Part shown: in pieces, positions 24,139 to 31,333 of the stretch | Layout of the letters: each line of letters starts with the position of its first letter | Numbering within the stretch: position 1 is the first letter of the stretch | Assembly (NCBI GenBank): GCA_026225295.1 | Contig: JAMFSN010000137.1 | Span: 1 to 48,177, forward strand | Length of the DNA: 48,177 nucleotides | Direction: 5' to 3' | DNA from: Frankia alni | GTDB taxonomy: Bacteria > Actinomycetota > Actinomycetes > Frankiales > Frankiaceae | Notes under the pieces: model-generated | Told to the model about the DNA's origin: nothing | Database searches by the model: none | What the model saw: only the letters and a program-made list of their open reading frames with translations | Program-made: the position numbers and the translations under genes

Positions 24139-25305
24139 TCAGGCGGTGGAGGCCGCCTCGTAGACGGTCCCGCTCCCGGTGAGCCGGACCGTCGGCCCCC
24201 CGGCGACGAAGGCGGCCCGGCCCCGCTGGAGGGTCAGCTGTTCGGGTCCGGTCGCCACGGTGACCGCGCCGTCCGTACACAGCAGGATCCGGGGACCCGA
24301 CCCCGCGACCGGGTTCCGTGGGTCGCCGTCGGCTGCGTCACCGGTGGCTGCGTCGTCGGTGACTGCGTCGTCGGTGGCTGCGTCGCGACCCGGACCGCCG
24401 GTGGCACCGGTCGCGTCGACCGTCCGGACGGTCAGCCGGAAATCGGGCACCGGGGCGAACGATGCCTGTTCGTCCCCGTGCACCGGCCCCGACCGGTAGC
24501 GCGGCTCGACCAGCGCGGTGAAGTCGGTGATCCGCAGGACTTCGGCCACGTCGACGTGCTTCGGGGTGAGCCCGCAGCGCAGCACGTTGTCGCTGTTGGC
24601 CATGATCTCGACGCCGACGCCCCGCAGATAGGCGTGGACGTTGCCGGCGGCCAGGAAGATCGCCTCCCCCGGGACGAGGCGCACGGCGTTCAGCAGGAGC
24701 GCGAGCACCGCCCCGATATCGCCGGGGAAGTCGCGGGCGGCGGCCAGGCTCGCCCCCGCCGCCAGCGACCACTCGCCCCCGACCGTGGCCAGTCGCCGGC
24801 AGCCGGCGAGCACCGCCCCGATCAGGGGCGGTTGCTCGGCGGGCGGGGTGTCCAGCACCATCGTGAACGCCGCGCGCAACCCGTCCGGGCCGGCCAGCGC
24901 GGCGCGGACCCGGGCCAGTTCCGCCACGGCGAGGGCGTCGAGGAGGCGGAGCGTGTGCGCCACCGGCCGGAAGCCGCACAGCGCGTCGAAGTCGGTCAGG
25001 GCGCACAGCAGTTCGGGCTTGTGGTTCGCGTCCCGGTAGTTGCGGTCGGGCGCGTCCGGAGGGATGCCCCGGGCCTGCTCGTCCGCGAACCCGGCCCGGG
25101 CCTGCTCCAGCGTCGGGTGGACCTGGATGGACAGGGCCCGGTCGGCCGCGAGCACCTTGAGCAGGAACGGCAGCTGCCGGTCGAACCACAGCTCCGCGAC
25201 CGGACCGCCATCGGGCGGGATCCCGAGCAGCTCCGGGATCGCGGTCGGCGAGCCCCAGGCATAGGGCCGGGGAGCGCCGTCGAGGGGCCACAGGGAGCGG
25301 CTCAT
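24139..25305 (-). CDS. manA: Mannose-6-phosphate isomerase, class I
   Basis: A 388-residue zinc enzyme interconverting mannose 6-phosphate and fructose 6-phosphate, feeding GDP-mannose synthesis. Landmarks are RPYAWGSPTAIPELLG at the start, and LSIQVHPTLEQA with DANHKPELLCAL (Gln, His and Glu zinc ligands). Further on are the strand-rich LVPGEAIFLAAGNVHAYLRG and the closing NSDNVLRCGLTPKHVDVAEV. The start MSRSLWPLD at 25305 was chosen over an extended frame to 25419. An Asp/Ala/Thr-rich insert in the last third, ending near GDAADGDP, is encoded by four 15-bp repeats and is not typical of the family. Confidence 0.93.
   Translation of the reverse strand: MSRSLWPLDGAPRPYAWGSPTAIPELLGIPPDGGPVAELWFDRQLPFLLKVLAADRALSIQVHPTLEQARAGFADEQARGIPPDAPDRNYRDANHKPELLCALTDFDALCGFRPVAHTLRLLDALAVAELARVRAALAGPDGLRAAFTMVLDTPPAEQPPLIGAVLAGCRRLATVGGEWSLAAGASLAAARDFPGDIGAVLALLLNAVRLVPGEAIFLAAGNVHAYLRGVGVEIMANSDNVLRCGLTPKHVDVAEVLRITDFTALVEPRYRSGPVHGDEQASFAPVPDFRLTVRTVDATGATGGPGRDAATDDAVTDDAATGDAADGDPRNPVAGSGPRILLCTDGAVTVATGPEQLTLQRGRAAFVAGGPTVRLTGSGTVYEAASTA
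24331..24390. repeat. Four 15-bp tandem repeats inside manA
   Basis: Four consecutive units read GGCTGCGTCACCGGT, GGCTGCGTCGTCGGT, GACTGCGTCGTCGGT and GGCTGCGTCGCGACC. On the minus strand they encode a low-complexity ATDDA-like insert in the C-terminal cupin region. The unit is a multiple of three, so copy-number change keeps the frame. Confidence 0.85.
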
Positions 25306-25475
25306 CGAGCTGGTCCCGGTTCGGTCGGCACCACGGGCGCGGTCCCCGAATCGTTCCGTGGTCACGATTGCCTTTCTGACGGCTGACCGGAGTCGTTCCG
25401 ACGGCCGGAAGGCCGCCACCGGTTCAGCGTCGAGTGTCCACCGCTGGCCGTCCGACGCTTCGCGGTGGCCCGGGG

Positions 25476-25973
25476 TCAGGCGGTGGCCGGGTGCCGGTCC
25501 CGCACCAGGCGCTCAATGACCGGGATCGCGCTGACCGCGGTCCCGCCGGCGGCGACCATCCCGATGCCCAGGTCGAGCGACAGCCGGCCCTGCTTCGCCC
25601 AGTAGACGTCGCGCAGATCGAGCAGCAGCGCGAACTCGTCGACGATCAGGGCCAGCCCCGCGCCGTAGGTCAGCGCGACCGCCGGATGGCGGCGGGTCCG
25701 GTCCTCGCCGCGGACGGCCACCGCGCCGACGCCACTGACCATGCCGATGCCCCACAGGTAGTGGTGGAGGTGGGACCCGCCGAGGGACAGGTTGTGAAAG
25801 GGACCCCTACCAGCCCGGATGCTGTAGGTGATGGCCCGGACGGCCGCGAACGTCGTGGTGAAGCCGAGCCATGACCACAGCGCGGCCCGCTCCTTGGGAC
25901 CGAGTTCCTCCCGGTAGGCGGCATGGACGTCCCGGGCGATCGGTACCGCGGTGGTGGCCGGATTCTTCGTCAC
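25476..25973 (-). CDS. Conserved integral membrane protein of unknown function
   Basis: 165 residues. After a soluble N-terminus (KERAALWSWLGFTTTFAAV) there are about four hydrophobic segments. Conserved-looking polar motifs are HLHHYLWGIGM near 68-78 and LALIVDEFALLLDLRDVYWA near 110-130, with charged residues inside or next to membrane helices. Homologues are common in actinobacteria as unnamed membrane proteins. The GTG start at 25973 has a TAGTCT box six bases upstream on the minus strand and no ribosome site, so it is probably leaderless. The C-terminus ends ERLVRDRHPATA. Confidence 0.85.
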   Translation of the reverse strand: MTKNPATTAVPIARDVHAAYREELGPKERAALWSWLGFTTTFAAVRAITYSIRAGRGPFHNLSLGGSHLHHYLWGIGMVSGVGAVAVRGEDRTRRHPAVALTYGAGLALIVDEFALLLDLRDVYWAKQGRLSLDLGIGMVAAGGTAVSAIPVIERLVRDRHPATA

Positions 25974-25979
25974 CGCCCG

Positions 25980-25985
25980 AGACTA
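25980..25985 (-). promoter_or_regulatory. Leaderless -10 box (TAGTCT) for the membrane-protein gene
   Basis: On the minus strand TAGTCT is followed by CGGGCG and then GTG at 25973. This is the same spacing as at 13740 and 17157. Confidence 0.55.
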
Positions 25986-26017
25986 CGAGCGACCGCCCAG
26001 GTCCGCAGGTCCGGCAC

Positions 26018-27475
26018 TCAGGCCGGGGGACCGGAACCCAGGTCGACGGTGGTCGTGTGGGACTGGCCGGCCGAGTCGGTCCACCCGACCTGCACCTTGT
26101 CCCCGGGGTGGTGGGTGATCATCACACCGCTCAGCGCGCTGGCCGAGCCGACCGCCGACCCGCCCAGCGAGGTGATGACATCCCCGGCGGCGATGCCGGC
26201 CTTCGCCGCGGACGTCCCCTCGACCACGTCGCGGACCGCCGCTCCGCCGCTGCTGCCGCCCGCGGACCCGGACGAGATCTCCACGCCGAGGAAAGCGGCC
26301 GCGCCGATGTGGACGGCCGAGGATCCGTGCCCGGCCGCCATCTGGCGCGCGGTGGCGACCGCCTGGTTGATCGGGATGGCGAACGCCTCGGTGCCGGACT
26401 CCTGGCCCGACCCGGACGACTGGCCCTGCCCCTGGAAGGAGAACCCTTCCGACGCGGCGGTGTCCATCCCGATGACCTGGCCGGCGGTGTTCACGAGCGC
26501 GCCACCCGAGTCACCGGGCTGAATGTCGGCGTTGACCTGGATCAGGTTGGACAGCTGCTCGCTGGTGCCGTCCGAGTCGTCGCCGGCGGTGATCGACTGG
26601 TTGAGCGCGGTGATCGACCCGCCGGCGTTGCTGGGCGTCCCGCCGGTGCCGCCCGCATTGCCGATCCCCACGACCGCCTGTCCGACGGCGGCCTTGCTGG
26701 AGTCGCCGAGCGAAGCGGTCGCGAGGCCGGACGCGCCGCGCAGCTGGAGGACCGCGACATCGTGGGTCGGGTCGTAACCGACCACGGCGGCGCCGTAGGT
26801 CTTGCCGTTGCCCACGTCGGTCACGCTGATGGCGGTCGCACCGTTGATGACGTGATTGTTGGTGAGGATCTCACCGTTCGAGGTCAGGACGATGCCGGTG
26901 CCGGCGCCTTCCGAAGTCCCGTAGTTGAACGTGACGTTGATGTCGACGAGCGCCGGCGCCGCCTTGGCCGCGATCGCCGCGGTGTCGGTAGGTGCACCGC
27001 TGGCGCTGCTGCTCGACGAGCCGCTCGATCCGGACGGAGCCTGGCCGACCGATCCGGATCCTGAAGACCCCGACGATCCCGACCCGGAACTCCCGGATCC
27101 GAGACCGCCCGTTCCGTTCGGCACCTGGCCGTTCAAGCCGCCGGTTCCGGACCCGGCGGAGCCCGACGATGCCCCGCCGCTTCCGGCCGCGACGCCCACC
27201 GATCCGCTCGGCCCCCACACCGCGTGCCCGATCTCCACTCCGCCGCCGGCCGCCACCACGACGAGCAGGGCCGCCATGACCAGCGGGATCGCCCGCCGGG
27301 GTCGACGCGGTGGCTCGTCGCCGGCCGGCGGCTGGTCACCCAGGCCCGACGCCGGCGGCCAGGGAGCCTCCCAACGGCCTGCTTCCGGCCCGGGTCGGGC
27401 CCACACTGACCGGGGAGCCGGGTGAAAAGGCCCAGTGGGGCCGGTCGGCCCCTCGTAGTCCGGATGCTCGCTCAT
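26018..27475 (-). CDS. HtrA/DegP-like serine protease with PDZ domain, membrane-anchored
   Basis: 485 residues. A Pro/Gly-rich cytoplasmic N-terminus (1-60) precedes one TM segment (about 62-80). A Gly/Ser-only linker (about 90-160) leads to a trypsin-like domain. Its catalytic triad is His208 (TNNHVIN), Asp239 (PTHDVAVLQL) and Ser323 (GDSGGALVN). A PDZ domain at about 385-478 contains FLGVEISSG and AGIAAGDVITSLGG. It should act outside the membrane in protein quality control, as HtrA and PepD do in mycobacteria. The ATG at 27475 is preferred over an extended frame to 27520, which is not conserved. It is not linked to a two-component system here. Confidence 0.93.
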   Translation of the reverse strand: MSEHPDYEGPTGPTGPFHPAPRSVWARPGPEAGRWEAPWPPASGLGDQPPAGDEPPRRPRRAIPLVMAALLVVVAAGGGVEIGHAVWGPSGSVGVAAGSGGASSGSAGSGTGGLNGQVPNGTGGLGSGSSGSGSSGSSGSGSVGQAPSGSSGSSSSSASGAPTDTAAIAAKAAPALVDINVTFNYGTSEGAGTGIVLTSNGEILTNNHVINGATAISVTDVGNGKTYGAAVVGYDPTHDVAVLQLRGASGLATASLGDSSKAAVGQAVVGIGNAGGTGGTPSNAGGSITALNQSITAGDDSDGTSEQLSNLIQVNADIQPGDSGGALVNTAGQVIGMDTAASEGFSFQGQGQSSGSGQESGTEAFAIPINQAVATARQMAAGHGSSAVHIGAAAFLGVEISSGSAGGSSGGAAVRDVVEGTSAAKAGIAAGDVITSLGGSAVGSASALSGVMITHHPGDKVQVGWTDSAGQSHTTTVDLGSGPPA

Positions 27476-27659
27476 GGCGCGTCCTGCCCGTCGATCGACC
27501 GTCGCCGACCGGTCCAGCATCAGCCGGGCAGCTATGAGTCGGCTAAGTTCAACCTGAAGACTTCCTGGCAGTTGCGCAACCGAACCACGGCCCGGGCGCC
27601 GCCGGCCGGGGCCGGACGCAAGGCCTGGCGGGGCGAATCCGTTCGACGGTCGGCTGTTC

Positions 27660-28043
27660 TCAGCCGGTGGCCAGTTCGAACCAGACGGTCTTGCCGGTGT
27701 CGTTGTCGCGGACCCCCCACGCCGTGGCCAGCATCTGCAGAATGGCGACCCCGCGTCCGTCGAGGGCGTCGATATCCGGCGGGGCGGCCTTCGGGTGCCG
27801 GCTGTTGTCGTCGGCGATCTCGACCCGGAGGGTCTGCGCGGTTGCCGAGATCACCACCCGGGCATCGCTGCGACCGTGCAGCACCGCATTGGTCGCCGTC
27901 TCGCTGGCCAGCAGGACCGCGGTTTCGCAGGTGTCGTCGTCCAGGCCCACGTCCCGACACACCCGGCGGACGGCGTGGCGCACCCGGCGGACCTCGGCCG
28001 GGTCCGGGGCCAGCACGAACTCCTCGACCCGGGGCGCGCTCAC
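27660..28043 (-). CDS. RsbW-like anti-sigma/serine kinase ATPase domain protein
   Basis: About 127 residues forming one GHKL ATPase domain of the HATPase_c_2 type. Key boxes are ETAVLLASETATNAVLHGRS (N box with E and N), VEIADDNSRHP (D box) and LDGRGVAILQMLATAWGVRD (G box). Actinobacterial proteins of this type either phosphorylate anti-anti-sigma factors or act as orphan regulators. No sigma factor or antagonist gene is adjacent. The start is uncertain: I place it at the GTG of VSAPRVEEFVLAPDP; the open frame continues to 28430 without recognisable domain sequence. The C-terminus TVWFELATG is the normal family end. Confidence 0.85.
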   Translation of the reverse strand: MSAPRVEEFVLAPDPAEVRRVRHAVRRVCRDVGLDDDTCETAVLLASETATNAVLHGRSDARVVISATAQTLRVEIADDNSRHPKAAPPDIDALDGRGVAILQMLATAWGVRDNDTGKTVWFELATG

Positions 28044-28613
28044 CGGCCGGCCCCGGCGGCCCGGCCGTCCGGGCCGGGATCGTGGCCCCCGGCGGACGTC
28101 GCCGGACCGACCGTCGGGGGGTTCGGCGGCCGGGCGGTACGGGAGTCGCGGTGTGCCACCTGCTATGCACCGTCCGGAGTGGCGAGCCCCGATGGGTAGG
28201 GGACGCGTTTGTCGGTCGAGCCTGGGCATCGCCAATTCTGCCAGGCCGGACGGCCCGGGCCCACCCGGCGCGGTCGGTGACGCCGTCCGCGCCGGCCGGA
28301 CCGACCCGCCAGCGTCCCCCGGGCGTCCCGCCGCGCGGCCCGCGCCGCACTGATCGTTTCTGCTCGTGACCGGCCGGCCGAGCGGATTGCGGCGCCGCAA
28401 ATGATCGAGGCGCCGAGGATCGACAGGCACGGGACGTTCTTCAAAGGTTGCCGACCGTTACCGGCCGCGGCGGATTTCGGGTCGGGTCATCAGGCAACGA
28501 AGGGATGAAACTAATACCAACTGGGACTGTCGTATTGTTGAACGAGAACCGTCCCGGCTGCTCGGAGCTCCGAAACACGTTGGAAACGGTAACGTCACGA
28601 GGGGCAGTCGGGC
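28044..28613. other. 570-bp region without a convincing gene; AT-richer promoter area at its end
   Basis: 28044-28440 is ordinary high-GC sequence with only low-complexity Arg/Pro/Gly frames. From about 28490 to 28600 the sequence becomes much AT-richer (for example ACTAATACCAACT and TCGTATTGTTGAAC), which fits the promoter of the phosphotransferase gene. A short frame starting ATGAAACTAATACC at 28504 overlaps that gene in another phase and has no support. Confidence 0.5.
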
Positions 28614-29624
28614 ATGAGCGGGAAGTACGTGGGACCCGTCCCACGGCAGGACCCGGTCTACGATTTTCTGCGGAAGATCCTGATCGAGCGGATGGGTAGC
28701 AACGTCCGGCACCCGGAGTTCCGCGCGTTTCAGTTGGTGGCCAGCAACGAGGTTTACCGGTACGAGGAAAGGCTCAGCGGCACCCAGGTGATCGGAAAGT
28801 TCTTCGGGCCGCGCTTCGGCTGGGACCGGGACGTAGCCGCCTCGACGGCCCGCCAGGAGTATGAGAGCCTCGAGAAGTTACGTGCGTATGACCTGGTCGG
28901 CTCGCCGCACCACGTCATTCGGCCGCTCGGTTTCGACCGGGACATCAATTGCGTGCTTGCGCTCGAATATTACCCGGGTGAGCAGTTCAGTGATGCTATC
29001 GGACGCTCGATCTATCGTCACGATGACGCTCACCTGTTTTGGCGGCTGAAGGCGCTCGCCTTTTTTCTGGCGACCCAGCATGGCAAGACGGTGAGCCGGT
29101 CGGAGGTCGACTTCGACGCGGATTGTCGATATCTGGACCAGGTGGTCGACCGGCTGCGAGACCGGCACCGGATCGGCCAGTGGGATGTCGACGAGTTCTC
29201 GTGGCTGCGGGAATGCTGGCGTAGTCGGCCACGGATGTGGCGGGACAATCAGGTCTGGCTGCACGGTGACGCCACCCCGGCCAATTTTCTCTTCGGTGAC
29301 GGGCTCGACGTCGCGGCGATCGATCTGGAGCGGATGAAACGCGGAGACCGGATGTTCGACGTCGGGCGGATCGCGGGCGAACTGCAGCACGCATTCATGG
29401 TCGGCGCCGGCAACCGGTATCGCGCCGAGCCGTTCATTGGTCATTTTTTCTGGGAGTACAGCTCCCATTTCGCGGATCGACACCGGGTGTTCAAGGCGAT
29501 CACCGACCGGGCGCCGTACTATATGGGGTTGAACCTCCTACGAATCGCCCGCAACAACTACCTCACTGATGACTACAGCGGACAGCTGGTGGCTCAGGCC
29601 AAGGAGCTGTTGCGGGCCTGCTGA
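28614..29624 (+). CDS. Aminoglycoside-phosphotransferase (APH)-fold kinase
   Basis: A 336-residue small-molecule kinase of the APH/choline-kinase fold. The N-lobe carries the likely ATP-binding Lys in VIGKFFG (K62). The catalytic loop is WLHGDATPANFLF (Asp219 base, Asn224), and the metal-binding Asp lies in VAAIDLER (D237). The middle region is unusually rich in aromatic and charged residues. GAGGGG lies upstream of the ATG. Base composition is visibly lower in GC than its neighbours, suggesting transfer. The next gene, 89 nt on, is a HAD phosphatase-like protein; a kinase and phosphatase pair may act on one metabolite. Antibiotic resistance is possible but not shown. Confidence 0.9.
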   Translation: MSGKYVGPVPRQDPVYDFLRKILIERMGSNVRHPEFRAFQLVASNEVYRYEERLSGTQVIGKFFGPRFGWDRDVAASTARQEYESLEKLRAYDLVGSPHHVIRPLGFDRDINCVLALEYYPGEQFSDAIGRSIYRHDDAHLFWRLKALAFFLATQHGKTVSRSEVDFDADCRYLDQVVDRLRDRHRIGQWDVDEFSWLRECWRSRPRMWRDNQVWLHGDATPANFLFGDGLDVAAIDLERMKRGDRMFDVGRIAGELQHAFMVGAGNRYRAEPFIGHFFWEYSSHFADRHRVFKAITDRAPYYMGLNLLRIARNNYLTDDYSGQLVAQAKELLRAC

Positions 29625-29713
29625 GCGACAGCTCCCCGGGGAGGGGTGCCGCCGGGCCGACGGCCGCCCGCGGTCGTCCCCGGGTCGCCGGACCGGAATG
29701 GGTGGGAGTGCGT

Positions 29714-30454
29714 ATGGATGTCCGAGCGATCGCCTTCGATGTCAACGGCACCCTGGTCGAGATTCTGACCGAGGACGATCTGAATCAGATATTTCGGGCC
29801 GCCGGTCACTTTCTGACCTACCAGGGGATCGACCTGCGGCGACACCGGGTGCGGGATCTGTATTTCCATCTGCTCAAGGAGCAGAAGCAGCACAGCCCGG
29901 AGGATCATCCCGAATTCGATGCGGTCGCGATCTGGCAGCGCATCATCGACGACCACATGACGGATTACACCCGGAGCCTGCCGGCTGAAAAGCTGGCCCA
30001 GCTGCCGCTGTTTCTGGCGGAAATGTACCGGGGTATCTCCCGTCGCCGCCTCCGGCTCTACCCGCACGTGCGGGCGGTGCTCAACGTGCTACGGGAACGG
30101 TTCCGGCTCTCGTTGGTGACCGACGCGCAGAGTGCGTACGCCCGCGGTGAGCTGCACAAAGTGGGAATCCTGGACTACTTCGACCCGATCGTCGTCTCCG
30201 GTGACCACGGATTCCGTAAGCCGGACCGACGTCTGTTCCAGTTCGCGCTGGACGGTATGGGAGTGGCGGCCGAGAACACGATGTATGTCGGAAACGACAT
30301 GCATCGTGACATTTTCGGCGCGCGCGAGGCCGGGATGAGAACGGTGATGTTCGACTCCAATCAGGGCACCAAGAGCTATCTCGGCTGCGCGGCCGACTAC
30401 ACGATCACCGACCATCGGGACCTCCTGGACATCCTGGGCCTCCCGGGCTGGTGA
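29714..30454 (+). CDS. HAD-superfamily hydrolase with DxNGT motif I
   Basis: 246 residues. Motif I is FDVNGTLVE, with nucleophile Asp9 but Asn11 where phosphatases usually have the second Asp. Motif II is SLVTDAQ. The motif III Lys is in GFRKPDRRLF, and motif IV is VGNDMHRDIFGAREAGM. A helical cap lies between about 20 and 95. Dehalogenases and phosphonatases also lack the second Asp, so phosphatase activity is not certain. The ATG at 29714 has GGGAG upstream; GTGs at 29702 and 29708 would add two to four residues. It follows the APH-fold kinase on the same strand with the same lower GC. Confidence 0.9.
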   Translation: MDVRAIAFDVNGTLVEILTEDDLNQIFRAAGHFLTYQGIDLRRHRVRDLYFHLLKEQKQHSPEDHPEFDAVAIWQRIIDDHMTDYTRSLPAEKLAQLPLFLAEMYRGISRRRLRLYPHVRAVLNVLRERFRLSLVTDAQSAYARGELHKVGILDYFDPIVVSGDHGFRKPDRRLFQFALDGMGVAAENTMYVGNDMHRDIFGAREAGMRTVMFDSNQGTKSYLGCAADYTITDHRDLLDILGLPGW

Positions 30455-30568
30455 GGCGCCCGGCTCGCGACCGCCCGGTGCGGCGCGGCCCGATCCCGCG
30501 GCCGGGCGGATCCCCGCGGGATGTCCAGGGCGTTACAACGCGGGGCCGAGGCTTCCGGCCCGGGGGTG

Positions 30569-30592
30569 GTTGCCGGGGCGGTTGGCGGGTAG
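30569..30592 (+). promoter_or_regulatory. Sigma-B-like promoter upstream of csbD
   Basis: GTTG (30569-30572), 14 bases, then GGGTAG (30587-30592). It resembles the general-stress sigma-B/SigF consensus GTTT-N14-GGGTAT. CsbD genes are sigma-B targets in Bacillus, which makes this position meaningful, though the match is imperfect. Confidence 0.4.
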
Positions 30593-30672
30593 GCGCTTGT
30601 GGGGAGCATTCGGAGCAGACCTGAACCAGACCGACCCCAGTAACGCCTTACGCCGAGCGGAAGGGTGACGCC

Positions 30673-30843
30673 ATGGGCGCCGATGACAAGATCAGCAACA
30701 AGGTCGATGAGGCCGCCGGCAAGATCAAGGAAAAGGCCGGCCAGGCCACGGACGATCCGGACCTGCGGGCCGAGGGCCAGAACGAGCAGAGCAAGAGCAA
30801 TCTCAAACAGGCCGGCGAAAAGATCAAGGACGCCTTCAAATAA
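30673..30843 (+). CDS. CsbD family stress protein
   Basis: A 56-residue small protein. It starts MGADDKISNKVDEAAGKIKE, then KAGQATDDPDL and ends with a Lys-rich helix (LKQAGEKIKDAFK). The repeated KxxE/DxxAGKIKEKAG pattern is the CsbD family signature (also called YjbJ/general stress). These abundant, disordered or helical proteins accumulate under stress, and their biochemical role is unknown. AGGG lies upstream of the ATG, and a sigma-B-like promoter is about 80 bases before it. It precedes the repeat-protein cassette by 157 nt, so common regulation is possible but unproven. Confidence 0.93.
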   Translation: MGADDKISNKVDEAAGKIKEKAGQATDDPDLRAEGQNEQSKSNLKQAGEKIKDAFK

Positions 30844-31000
30844 GTCGTTCCCGGCCGGTGGTCTCTGGCCCCTGGCCGACCCTCGCCGCGTGCGCGCCCG
30901 GCCCGGTGAGTCTCCCGCCGCCACCCGTGGCGCGGGGCGGGGGTTCCGATCGAAGATCCAGCCCCACGAAGATGAAATCCACGAGAGAAGGCGCATTGTG

Positions 31001-31330
31001 ATGAACCTCGACGACGATGCAGGCACCGAAGGTCCGGCCGATGGTGGGGCCGGTGGTACGCCGGGCGTGAGCGACGGTGGTGCGGACGGCGGCGCGGAAG
31101 GTCCGGCTGATGGTGGGGCCGGTGGTACGCCGGGCGTGAGCGACGGTGGTGCGGACGGCGGTGCTGACGATGGCGCCGAGGGTCCGGCTGATGGTGGGGC
31201 CGGTGGTACGCCGGGCGTGGACGATGGTGGTGCGGACGGCGGTGCTGACGATGGCGCCGAGGGTCCGGCTGATGGTGGGGCCGGTGGCACGCCGGGCGTG
31301 AGCGACGGTGGGGCCGACGGCGGCGGGTGA
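31001..31330 (+). CDS. Asp/Gly/Ala-rich tandem-repeat protein, candidate modified precursor
   Basis: 109 residues: a 9-residue head (MNLDDDAGT) and four near-identical repeats. Each repeat reads EGPADGGAGGTPGV, then (S/D)DGGADGG, with units 2 and 3 ending ADDGA. Repeat lengths are 23, 27, 27 and 23 residues. It is extremely acidic and has no Lys, Arg, Cys, aromatic residue or hydrophobic segment. No export signal is present. GAGAAGG precedes GTG/ATG at 30998/31001. Its stop lies 3 nt before the start of a JmjC-type hydroxylase gene, which in turn overlaps an Fe-S protein gene, so this is probably their substrate. I do not recognise a named family. The frame is supported by repeats in multiples of three and by the operon spacing. 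Confidence 0.7.
   Translation: MNLDDDAGTEGPADGGAGGTPGVSDGGADGGAEGPADGGAGGTPGVSDGGADGGADDGAEGPADGGAGGTPGVDDGGADGGADDGAEGPADGGAGGTPGVSDGGADGGG
31028..31327 (+). repeat. Four tandem DNA repeats (69/81/81/69 bp)
   Basis: Units start at 31028, 31097, 31178 and 31259, each beginning GA(A/G)GGTCCGGC. Units 2 and 3 carry an additional 12 bp encoding ADDG. The near identity at third codon positions means recent expansion by slippage or unequal exchange. This is a coding minisatellite, not a CRISPR array. Confidence 0.9.
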
Positions 31331-31333
31331 GCT

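Noticed and set aside
25306-25419. N-terminal extension of ManA
   Set aside because: The extra residues are not conserved in the family; MSRSLWPLD is the standard ManA start.
28163-28444. Minus-strand ORF beginning KNVPCLSILGASIICGAA
   Set aside because: It needs a TTG start without a ribosome site and becomes an Arg/Gly/Pro shadow frame.
28504-28699. Small ORF starting MKLIPTGTVVLLNENRPG in front of the phosphotransferase gene
   Set aside because: It overlaps the phosphotransferase start in another frame and loses any protein-like composition after about 25 residues. The AT-richness is better explained by a promoter.
30397-31290. Minus-strand Pro/Ser-rich ORF opposite the repeat protein
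   Set aside because: It is the complement of the repeats (PPAPPSAGPSAP type) and runs through csbD and the HAD gene antisense. Operon spacing and a ribosome site support the plus frame.
31028-31327. CRISPR-like array
   Set aside because: The repeats are directly adjacent without unique spacers, keep a reading frame and lie in a tight operon.
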